Assembly (NCBI GenBank): GCA_028564705.1
Contig: JAPXFQ010001767.1
Coordinates: 695,501 to 759,500 of the forward strand
Reading direction: 5' to 3'
DNA: 64,000 nucleotides
Origin: Apricaphanius iberus
Lineage: Eukaryota; Chordata; Actinopteri; Cyprinodontiformes; Aphaniidae
In this document: positions 11,801-22,448 of the stretch, piece by piece
How the letters are laid out: each line of letters starts with the position of its first letter
Numbering within the stretch: the stretch's first letter is position 1
Notes under the pieces: generated by a model
The model's input: the letters and a program-made list of their open reading frames with translations, nothing else
What the model was told of the DNA's origin: nothing
Databases searched by the model: none
Translations under genes and position numbers: made by a program

Positions 11801-13094
11801 GAGAACAAAACTCTTCTAAAATAGCTAAAAGTACTAAAATTCTAACCATTATTGCTTTACAGATATGATTCAGATTCTCTGAAGGTTCAATTAAGTATTT
11901 TATTTGTCAAGATGAAAGTCTGCTTGAGGGTGATCAAGACTGATTGCAGCAGGTAGTTTTTCTTTGTTTGACTGACCAGTAACTACCCCTAACTTTGTTC
12001 CTCAGACAGCTGCTCTGAGACGTTCAGAGGAAAAAGACGCACCAGAGCGGCACGCAGACAAAGAAACAGCGGCATATTAATACTCTTATGTTTAATTGTC
12101 TACAAAGGTTTGAACTTTGATAGTACTTAGTGAGAAGTGTAAGTAAATGTTAATGTATGTCTGAGAAAAGTGTATAAAATGTGTGGCGATCGGTTTTACA
12201 GCTTCAAAACATATATAACTGTACAAAAAAAAGGAAGATGACTATTTCGCAGATTTTGCCTGTTGCGGGATATTTTTAGATATTTTTAAACTTCTGAGGG
12301 ATATGGATCCTCTTCTGTTTGGCAGGTCTGCTGCTGAACACGATCGATAGATTTGCTAAGAAAAACACTTTGCAAATATTTCTTTTTTTCCCACTTAAAC
12401 CTCGATTCAAATGTTTCCACAGTAAAAGTGGCGTTATGTGTAGCGGTTCAAATTTACAGTACCAAAAGCTGAAAGTCCGCTGACACTTACACACACACAC
12501 AGAGTTTTATTCTCCGCTTTTCTACTATGATTGGCTGAAAGGGCTTCGCCACACTGCTGCATCGTGTTGTCAGAAATGAGCAGGCTACCGCAAGTGCACA
12601 TTTAGTTTTTGTCCGTCCACACGCTGATACTGAAAACGGAGAAAACGCAAATATCCACTTTGACGAGATTTTTAAAAAATATTCATCTTTGGCGCCAAAA
12701 ATCTCAGTTTACGTGTCGATGACAGGCCAAACCGTAGAAAAATATCTCTGTTTTGTGAGATACCCGGCTACGTGTGGACAGAGCCAGAGACTCAACGTTA
12801 TTTGCTCAGGCTCTGGACACCGACAAGCAGTAAGTAGTTGCACTGGCCTTCTGAAATGATACTTTGTATCACGTAACGTAAGGTAAAGGCATCATCTCAC
12901 TTCCCATCACTGATAAAGTGCTGCGGTTGGCTCGCTGTGGGCACATTGCTTGGGAGATATTAAATAGTGCACTCGACTTATTCAAAAAACCCTTGTGATT
13001 TTAACTCTAAAACACATTCAAGTATTAATAATTGATTAAATATTTCTTTCGTAAGTGACCATGGTATAAGCGGGATACACACGCACTGACTGAG
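8831..13094. other. Long AT-rich non-coding stretch
   Basis: No gene seen in 4.2 kb. 9820-9900 (GGGATGTCCAATTTTGGGC, AATATCGGGATCG) resembles the worn end of a hAT-type element. 12640-12790 (AAACCGTAGAAAAATATCTC, ACGTGTGGACAGAGC) resembles another dispersed fish repeat end. The rest is AT-rich with short poly-T tracts. Open frames such as 10388-10573 and 12276-12500 lack any recognisable domain. Confidence 0.5.
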
Positions 13095-13155
13095 GCAGTT
13101 GTGAGGCATAGTGGTGGCAGCATCATGCTGTAGGGCTGTTTGGATAGCAACAACC
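13095..13155 (+). pseudogene. Short Tc1-like transposase scrap
   Basis: GGCATAGTGGTGGCAGCATC followed by ATGCTGTAGGGCTGTTTGG encodes H-S-G-G-S-I-M-L-stop-G-C-L. This matches the HGGGSIMLWGCF block of Tc1-type transposases, with the Trp codon mutated to a stop. Only about 20 residues remain. Confidence 0.6.
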
Positions 13156-15089
13156 AGATGAAATGAGAGATAAGGAAGACTCAACCGGTAGATGATTGAA
13201 AGATGGATGTAATTAAATGTTCCTAAAACAATTATGGAAACTGATTTCGACGTAGAAAATGAGGCTTAAATCAAGCTGCTGGATTGGCCTTACAAAAACT
13301 TTAACACTGGTTCTACTGAAAACATGCCAACTGTGCTTAAAACCAAGGTCTAGACCAGGAACTCAACCCGTTTTAATAAACTCCACCAAGAAATCAACTT
13401 GCTAAGGGAAAAATTATGGAAAAGTATAAAGTTTATGAGTTTTGGGTATATATTTAAACCAGTAGCACTTTGGTTGGATTCATACGGTAACTACTGCACC
13501 TATTTTGGTAAAAGATGAAAAATGATTCTTCACCTTTAGAGTAAAAAGCACATATACCTCTGAGTGCAACTGAATATACTGCAACAGTTTCTGCAGTGCC
13601 CCATTAGGGTAATCTTGCTCTGCAAATAACAATTCACCCAACCACAACTTGCCATTATGGTGGCTCAAGCCTCACACATTAAATGTCAGTCTAATTATGG
13701 TGAGGTGCAGCTCATTATCTCCAAGGTAAACCAGGAGAGGTCCTCTACCCCTGCGAGATGCAGCAGATAGTACAACGCGCCACAAAATAAGGTTTCAAGT
13801 GGCCTCTAAGAGGGCTGTACTTGTTGCATCTGGAGAGGCTATTTGGGAAGATAAATTATGGTCCTCCTTGAGGATATGAATTTCTCATTTCTCCTTTTCT
13901 GTCCTCTTTGTTCAAGCCTGACTAACAAGAAAATTAATTTGAAGGAGAAGGTTGTGCCTGTTCATTGTGCTTTGAACTCTGTGTCCTTTTCAGTCTCATT
14001 ACAGAGATGAATGGATTCATGAATTTGAAAATGTAGGTTTTAACATTGAAGGGATATAAAGAAGATAAAAGATGAACATCTATATAACTATTTTAAACTT
14101 TACTTAAAACTGATGAGTTCATTTTTCCTTGTAATTTATCAAGAATTACAGTCGCCTTCAGGCAACCAATAGTTCTCAATAGTTTTAGAGTATTTTGTCA
14201 AGTGGGCAGCTCTGGGTATTTTACAGGTTTACATGTTTTTCTTCATTCAGTATTTTGCACTTGGTTGATTTTCCAATTAAATCCAGTTTATTTATATAAT
14301 GGCAATCCACATCATATGTGATCACAAGGCATTTCACAAGAAAAAATTATTTCATTTTAGTTTTACATACATGCCAATGAATCCTTCAGTTCATTAGTCC
14401 AATTAGTTTTAAAGTTTTCAACAAAGAAACTGTACATCAGGGTGGATGGCCACAGGCCCACCCAGATTGACAGATTGCCACCCACCAGAGGCAAGGCCAG
14501 GCCGTAGCGTTGCCATAGCAGAGAACAGGCTGCTCAGGAGAACAGTTGGGTGCCGCAATGGATTATGGGTAGTGGATTCATGTTTATTGTATAAGTCTCT
14601 GGTTTTATGGTATAGATTTGTGTTTCAATGTTGTCATGTTCTTTAGTTAGCGTTCGAGTAATGGTTTTGGCGGTGTTTGGTGGTATTTGTCTGTGCACCG
14701 TGTTAGAGATGGAGGTGCACCAGAATCAGGAGTCTGTTACCAATTAATTAAAAGTTCTCAACGTAACAACAACTAATAAGCAAGCTAACTGCCTTTCAGA
14801 GTCAAACTATCCTCTAAGTCGTGTGTCATTCTTTTTTTTTCATGCTAAAAAAATCAAGAAAACAAGAACACCCACATGAACTCTGGAAAGCCTGGGTTCT
14901 CCAAGAAGCCCAGTTTATAAAACATGGCTAAATGTTTTAGGAATGAGCTATTAGCTCTCATGACAATTTATATCACATTAAAACTGTGGCACATATCGCT
15001 GTAAAATCTATTTGTGAACATATTTGTTTTGTTTTGGAATCCATAAATTGGAATGAAATACTGTATGACTGGCTAACTACTGACACTCC
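13156..15089. other. Non-coding, no gene seen
   Basis: 13660-14000 is repeat-free and balanced and could be conserved non-coding DNA. 14283-14340 (AGTTTATTTATATAATGGCA, AAGGCATTTCACAAG) is a worn minus-strand piece of the retroelement tail seen better at 47922-48197. An open frame at 14446-14646 has no recognisable domain. Confidence 0.4.
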
Positions 15090-15720
15090 CAGATTTGCAG
15101 CACACCTAACACAGCTTCAAAATCAGGCTAACACAAACTTGGAGTTGAGTTTGCAACTAAAATAAGTCATGAAAGAAGCTTGTCAACTCAGGTTACTACA
15201 CTAAATTAGGATAAAACTATACAGTCAAGCTGGCCTCTAGTTATAGACATTTCTACTCAAAATGAAGCTAACACAATGAGCTAACACTTACTCAGAGTTA
15301 AGATAACCTGTAGTTATAGATAAGCTAGCTTCTATTCTAAATCAAGGTAATATTTACTCAAGCTACCAGGTAATCGGTGTTAAGGTAGCCCCTAGTTATA
15401 GACAAGCTAGCTTCTACTCTAAACAAATTTAACAAACACTCTAAGTCAAGCTGCATCATGTTAAGCCATCCTCTGAACAGAGTGGAGCTAACAGCTTCTT
15501 AAGGGTACAGCTAACTACTAGTTGGAGTTATGCTTGCTTGTACTACTTGTCAAGCTTCTTGGTATTTAGAGTCAAGTAGTTGTTACTCAGAGTTAGGCTA
15601 AGAGTCCAGTAGAGTCAAGTGTAATATCAAGTTAGTCTTAATTCATAGTTAGGCAAAAAGATAATCATCATCAAGTGAGCAGTTATCATAGTTAAGCTAG
15701 TAGCCTCTTTGAACAATGTT
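15090..15720. repeat. Degenerate GCTAGC/AGTTAAGCTA repeat region
   Basis: Loosely repeated phrases recur every 60-100 bases, for example TTATAGATAAGCTAGCTTCT at about 15313 and TTATAGACAAGCTAGCTTCT at about 15395, together with GAGCTAACA and AGTCAAGCT. It looks like an old diverged tandem or minisatellite repeat. A similar texture recurs at 55190-55350. Confidence 0.6.
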
Positions 15721-15774
15721 GACAATTTTCTATTAAGGTTATGGTTACCTCATAGGGTTAGGGTCATAGACTGT

Positions 15775-16025
15775 AAAAAAGAATAGGCAGCGCCTCCTCA
15801 CTCCTTTCATGACTTTCATGGGGGAATTCCTGGCGGATTCACTAACTCCTCCTCCCCAGCTCTGACGAAGCATGTTCCTAAAAAGGGCAAAGGGGCGGGA
15901 TCTTCACCATAGACTCTGCCCTCGCGGGGCGTGTATGGGCGTGTAATTCGGTCGTAATCACGCCCATTCTGCTCCCGCGTCTTTAGCTCTGATGCTAAAC
16001 TTGGCTCGGCCCCCTGAATAACTAT
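15775..16025. other. GC-rich block, probably a dispersed repeat
   Basis: Contains AAGGGGCGGGATCTTCACCA, GCGGGGCGTGTATGGGCGTG and CACGCCCATTC. The GGGCG/CGCCC words look like GC-boxes, but similar CG-rich blocks occur in fish DNA elements. No coding sequence. Confidence 0.4.
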
Positions 16026-16983
16026 GCAAGATTTCAAAAAATTATCTTACGAAAAAAATTTAATTGATACCCAGGCCTAATCAAGACTGTTCCTTCACCA
16101 TAGAAAGTACTCCTGGTACAGTGCTTCTATGTTTCTTATGTTTATGCTCTGATATCTCGAACATCAACTGTAGGAATTTGACAATGGCAACTTTTCTCTC
16201 TAGTACAGAACTTAAATAAGTGAAATAAAAAGAAATACAAATAAATAATGAAGGATAATATATACACCAAACTGGGGTTATTGTACAGTGAGTATATACA
16301 ACAGTGAGTATATACAGAAGTGGCGGCTCACAAGGAGGAAAGGTTTTCCTCTCCACTGTAGCTATATGCATGGTCAGTATTGCTGCAAAGGTAACAACTC
16401 ATTACAACAAACCGTATTTTTTTTTGCTACATGCTTTTTCAGCAGGATTAATTAATTCAAACTCAGAGACTTTGAACATGATTTGAACATTGATTTCCTC
16501 AGATGTGAAGACTCTTTAACAATTAGAATACTAACTGAGCTGAACGTCAGTGATTTATAAAGAGAATTATAATGTACTGTATATATATTTAACTTTAAAT
16601 ATGTACTTACATTTGGATTTAATTGACTTTACATTTATGTATATAAATGGGATGTTTTGTAAAGTACCTTAAGACAACAATTTGTGTGAATTGGCATAGT
16701 GACCTTAAAACAAACAGCAGGTAGAGGTAGAAGGCTTGTGGTCTTCCAGCTAATCTAGGTTTTTCTAAATGCTGAAAAGTGTTGCTCTTCTTTAAATAAA
16801 GTGGATTATCTTGTATAGCGTTTAAACTTGACACTGGTTACATCACAGCTGATTATTAGCCTCTTTAACCAAGTACATTGGTGCTGATAGAAGCTTTTCA
16901 ATACTCTCACCTTGGAAATACGTTATTTTTGCTATTCCAATATCTAAAGTTTTCTCTGTAGCAGAAAAAGGTTGAAACATCTT
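16026..16983. other. AT-rich non-coding spacer
   Basis: No gene, array or motif recognised. Open frames at 16081-16371 and 16619-16834 (minus) have low-complexity composition and no family resemblance. Confidence 0.5.
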
Positions 16984-18093
16984 ACACTGAAAAAATAAAT
17001 AAATTGGCAGGTCTTTGAATTTACAAAAACAGATCTAGTAAATGCTACACAATCTATGCATGTTTTTTTTGTCCATAATTTAATTAAGTACAATTTAAGC
17101 AATTATCAAAAATACAGAATTTACACAATTTTTTTGCGTTGGTTGAAAGTGAAGGAATTGTGTTCCTGAAATCATTATAATCATGTTTAGTTAACACTGG
17201 AAAGGAAATCATATGTCTTATTTGACTACAAAAAATTGAAGTCATTTTATAGCAAAGTGGTTAATGCAGGTGTTCGTATAGCAAAGGCTCTGTTCCTTTT
17301 CTGAGTTTGAGTCTCGTCCCCTTCTGTATCTTTTTGTGCCTCCAAGAAAAACCCTGTCAAATAAAGTTTATTGTGGCCAAAAAAACATTAAAGAAATACA
17401 AGAATTTTGAGCTTTCACTATTCTCATTTTGGCTATTTCTTCTAGCCCCACGGTGAAAATATTATGAAGTAACTTTCTGTAAACTTAAAAAAAATTGATT
17501 GGATAACATTGCATCTTTTTATAGAAAGATTAGGGTAAAAAGGTTTTGCTAAAGCATTAACTGTTACATGCTAGTTGACTAAACATATTTTTTAGGTAAA
17601 TAAAAAATAAAAAACGTGTCACAGGTAAAACCTCTGAACCACATGACGAGAAATGTTGAATGTGATTTAAACCATTTTGGGTATTTAAAGATGTTTTCTA
17701 TGAGAAAAGAAATATGTTTCATTATTTAGTAGGTTTTGAGCTCTGCTAATCTACATGTGGCTGCAGTGGTCAATGCAATGCCTTCCTACTTAAAGACTTA
17801 AGTTCAATACCCCTCCTGGAAAACCTCAACTTTTAATTTACATTACAGAACAACATTGAGTAAGAGTAACAATCCCAAGCATGTTGAAATGAAAACTTTT
17901 GTTTTAATGACTTCATAATGTGACTACATTATGCAATAAATTCATGTTACGGCAACCAAAAAATGTTAATTCAACATATTAATTTTACTTTGGAGAAAGA
18001 GGGAAAATCATGTCAGATTTACTTATTCTGATTATGTGGAACGAGTGAACACAATTTTAATATGTAAATTGAAATAACTTTTTCTTTCAGTGT
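16984..18093. mobile_element. Non-autonomous DNA element with ACACTGAAA ends and tRNA-like inserts
   Basis: The left end ACACTGAAAAAATAAATAA is mirrored on the right by TTTTTCTTTCAGTGT, giving short terminal inverted repeats. The element is about 1.1 kb, very AT-rich and non-coding. Two internal segments in the same orientation look tRNA-like: 17251-17320 (AGTGGTTAATGCAGG, then GAGTTTGAGTCTCG) and 17763-17822 (GCAGTGGTCAATGCAATG, then AAGTTCAATACCCC). They have A-box- and B-box-like words about 35-40 bases apart. No clear target duplication was read. Confidence 0.55.
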
Positions 18094-21000
18094 ATATAAT
18101 GTAGTACCAATCCGTCTACCTAGCAGTTGCATTTACAGAAAGAATGGAAATAGTTCTTCAGAGCTAGTGCATACAAAATAACGTCTGATTTTCTTTAATT
18201 TCACACTTTTGGAATGAATCCTTAAGTCATAAAATGCTCTGTTATGTGTCCCATCCATGGGGGAGCTACCTTGCTGGATCTGCCAAGAATAAAAATGCGC
18301 ATTTGTTTGAGAATCTGGTGTTGATCATCATGTGTGGGAAACTTGGCAGTGAACTGGGTTTGCTAATGAAAGTCATGTGTTGGACTGAGATAACCCCTCC
18401 AAATATCTGCTGCTGCTCCTACAAGACAGAACTGTTTGTTTTCGCCACACTACCATTAACAAATGTCATTGAGTTTATTATCTGCGTACTGACAAGGCAG
18501 TCAAGTGAGTTGAACATTTTTCTTCCAGCTTCATAGATCATATTTATCAAACCCCTCTTCTCTCATACCGAGGGTTGCGAATAGATAACAGAAGCATTTC
18601 CTGAGGTAGATTTGTGCGCCAACACGTTCAAAAAGGCGTTGGGGAACTATAAACTAAGGCTGTTGCTTAATGAGCGAAACTTTCCCACAACTCACTAGTT
18701 AAAATCCGGAAACAAACAAAAAATATTAATATTGGAAAGCTGCCTTTGGAGAAGGTTAAGATAAAGAGAAGAAAGGGAGAAGGAGAGAAAAACAAACTAG
18801 TGGAACTGTGACAAGTAGAAAAAGGTAATATGGCGCCACTCAAAACCAAATGTGGACGATGAAAAATAGGCCAGTTTCCTTTGTTCTTCCCACTAGTGGC
18901 AATAAACATGTTATTGACGCTTATTAAAAGTGGCAATAGGAAAAGTCATGAGACAAAACATGATTTTTTTTCAATAAATATACCCGCTCAAATCAGAAGA
19001 AGGATCAGAGAAAAGCACCTCCACCCAAGCATAAGAGTGGCTTTATTCAAGCCCAGGTTAAAATATCTAGCAGGAAAAGTAAGATCTCACTTCTCTCAAT
19101 GGTAGAAAAAAATAAGAATGCAGTGCCCTAAATTTGCTCAGTTAAAAATTGTATTAATATCTTTGAAATTGTTTGAGACGGTTGAGCTGGGGGAAAACAA
19201 TCAAGGTTTTCCTCCATTTTTTTTCGTTTTCTGAAGTGTGTAATTTGTGAACATAGACAGTTGCCAAGTTTTATTTTATTTCCTTATTGACATGTTATAC
19301 TTTTGTTCATTAAATGAGAGAAGATTACATTTATAAGAAATAATACATCTTTAGCACTTTGTTACATGACCATAAATGTTGTCAAAGTATTTGAAATAGG
19401 GAGAATTTAATTGATTTGATAATGAGGGGAACTAATAAGACACTTATTTTTATGTCACGCTAAACTGTAAGAAAATATGATCTTCCAGACCTCAAGAACT
19501 TTTTTCTGACTGATCTGCTCTAACAGATCTAATTGAGAGGACTAATTTATCAGAGGATGCCACCTTGAGTCGTTTTGATGATATATTTTAAAACTTAAGG
19601 CTGTAGTGCTGTAAGACATAACCATCGCAGTTAGTGCTAAAATATTTAGTCATCCAGCCCAACATGGGGGAAAATGGTGAGGAAGTTCTTAAGTTGGTTT
19701 ATAATGTTATAGGATGTGAAGCCACCGTCATTGTAGTGTATGGCTTTATCCAGATGATCATAATATTGGCAGAATTAAGCTGCCCGGTGTCTCGTGCCCG
19801 TGATGAAACTTAGCCTCGGTCGAAGGTCAGGTACAATCAATGACAGGTTTCATAAATAACACAGACCACGTTTAATTGATCGTTTTAATCTAACCTTGGA
19901 CCGGGGTTCCTCCCGCCGTTCTCCTCTGAATTGTGCTGGATGACACAAAAGACATCAGAAATGACTGCTGGCTGTTATGTCGACCAGCACTAATGTCTTG
20001 GGTGCTGGGTCTCGGATCATAAAAAAAAATTATTCTTCTCATTTTGATTTACTAGAGTGAACAGAGGTGAATGAAATACTTGCAACTCCGACCTTTGACT
20101 TAGCATGTTGTTGCTAGCTGTTTAGCATGCTGCTCACAATGAGAGGAAACGGCTATCCAAGAAGATCAATGTTTAAGCAAGAGCCATTGGGGAGCCTAAG
20201 ACGTGCAGCATCACCACAGCGCCACCACAGGTGGAGAGGTGGAATTGTTGCAAAAAACCTTTGGTTTGTTTAAAAAAAGCAGTGTGAATGCAAACTGCAC
20301 CAGCTAAAAATGGCAACAATGTTGCAATATTGCAAGGGACTATCAGGTGTGAATGCAGCCTAATGGTACTACTCACACCCACTCTTGAGCATGGTGGAGG
20401 AGGAGTGATCATAAGGGATTATTCTACAACCGGAGGATCGAGGCGACTTGTAGCCATTGAGTCAAATGTGAGCTTAGAACTGCCCAGTTGGCTTCAATTC
20501 AGCTCTTCACAAACCTACGGGTGACATCCCAGAGGCTCCGCCTATCTTTGTGCAGTCTGTGGTTTTTGTTGAGGCTCTCGGAGATTAAAGGAGACAGTTG
20601 TTGCGGCGTCATCTGCAGAAAGCAGTTTTATCGCTTCCTGGCTGTTTTGATTTAACTAATGATAAAAAATAAAAAAAATATTTCTGGGTGTAAACGGCAA
20701 AACAGAGTTTTTAGTGAAAGCCCCTGTATTTGTGTCAGTAGACATTCAGAGTGTATTATCTTTGTTTGTGCTTTGTTTTCAGAATGCTCCCCACCTCCTT
20801 CTCATCTCCATTCCTGGAAGGAGCTCCCTTGCAGCTGAAAGTAGCACGCAGGCTCATTGAGATTCCCATGGACGCTCCATGTCACCTCATGTGAAGAACC
20901 AGGCCTGACATCTAAAGGAATTACTTAGAGGGAAGAAGAGGAGCGGCAGAGAAGTGTCACCTTATTAATGCCTGACCCTAAGGCTTCTGAATCCCACCAT

Positions 21001-21518
21001 CAAGAGCTTAGGAGATGGTCACTCTTGTGATGTAACTCTAAACCTGACGAATACATAAATCAGTGAAAAGCTGTTCAGGCAAGGTGAACTGTTCGGCTAC
21101 TGTTCAATTGGAAGCCTTGAACCTGTATCAGTGCTGAAGGCTTCAAGCATGAATCCCAAATCAAGGCAAAGTTTGTTTAGAGCCACAAACAACCTCAGCA
21201 GACCAAAGTGCTGTTATAAACAATGATAATAATAATAATAATACAGTGGATCCCTGCCTTTTTCAGACTTTTCTGTGGGTTGTCACTCCAAACTATTAGC
21301 AGAAAATCACCCCTTTTTTTCCATATAGCATAACTAAAATATTCAACAGAAAATGCAGCTTCAGCAGGTGGAGACGCGCTGAGCGCACGGTGAGTAATGA
21401 TGTGCCTTCGGGGGAAAAACGGGTATATATTAACATAACTCCCTGGTTTATGGCCATTAGAGTGTTAAAGTGTAACTAAACCCCAAAACAACTTTTGTTT
21501 TGCTCATAAACTGTATAA
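18094..21518. other. Non-coding; possible conserved blocks
   Basis: No gene confirmed. 18230-18540 contains a 100-codon open frame with no recognisable domain, and its repeat-free texture suits non-coding conserved DNA equally well. 19490-19960 (GATCTAATTGAGAGGACTAA, TTTAATTGATCG) has homeobox-like words. 21221-21243 is a short ATA-rich repeat (AATAATAATAATAATAC). Confidence 0.4.
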
Positions 21519-21909
21519 GGGTCATTCCATGAAAATAGTGCATTTTGAGTCCCTCTCTCCTCTTTAGGTATATTTTATCTACTGGGTCACAAAAATCTAT
21601 ATTTTAATAACTTTACATATACATTGAAATGTCCCCTTTAATACAGTGTAAAAAAATTAACAACGTTTTATCTTTTTATGAGAAATTGTATTGTTTTTTT
21701 TGTTGACACCGCCTATTTTCTCATGTCCCTCATGGCCTTCAATGAAAGTGTATGTAGAATATTCCAAATAAAACTATAAAAAAGTCCATACATTTTTTTA
21801 TAAACCTAAACATCTATCTGGGCTTATTTGTTGGTGATATTTCTTTTCAAAATTGATTGATAATTATTAATTAAAATCACATTATTTAGTTCTGTCCCTG
21901 AGTAACCCC

Positions 21910-22325
21910 TCAACCCCGTTACACAAATGATTCTCCCCCCATAAAAACAATGGCACGATCCATATGAGCATGTACATCAGGAAGTGACATCACTCAAGTC
22001 TTTTGGACAACAGGACACCAAAGAAAGGCAAGTGTCTCCCTTCTTTTACTTTATTTTGGTAATTTAACTTGTGATATTGTGGTCGTCAAACTCAATGACT
22101 CAACACCGTAACATGAAAAAAAGAGAGAAAACTATTACTTACGAAAAACTTTTTTTAAATTTTAAGAACACATAATTCTGAATCTCATTCATGCCATGTG
22201 CTCTCCCTCTGGTATACAGTATGTACAAGGGCGGCCATTTTGTGCAAAAAATCACAACCCTGTCACACTCAACCCCGTTACACGTTTGATTGTAACGGGG
22301 TTGTTAGATTGTGACGGGGTTGTGA
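21910..22325. repeat. Left subterminal CAACCCCGTTAC motif cluster
   Basis: Forward copies at 21910-21924 and 22269-22284; weaker forward variants at 22101-22115 (CAACACCGTAACAT) and 22253-22268 (CACAACCCTGTCACAC); reverse copies at 22291-22305 (TGTAACGGGGTTGTT) and 22311-22325 (GTGACGGGGTTGTGA). Four lie within 75 bases and end about 125 bases upstream of the transposase start. They could be transposase-binding sites and could also influence its transcription. Confidence 0.85.
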
Positions 22326-22448
22326 TTTTAAGACTCAGGTTGTTAAGTTATTCAATTATTTAAATGAATTATCATTATATTTGGTAAACCTCTTTTACCT
22401 CATGCATGCTGAATTTAATCTATGTTTTATGTTTATTCTCTGAGTAAG

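Noticed and set aside
18234..18536. 100-codon open frame on the plus strand
   Set aside because: No domain, no splice context and no similarity that I can recall. Length alone is not enough in AT-balanced DNA.
20345..20410. LEHGGGGVIIRDY resembles the HGGGSVMVWG block of Tc1 transposases
   Set aside because: Only a few residues match and neither side continues the similarity.
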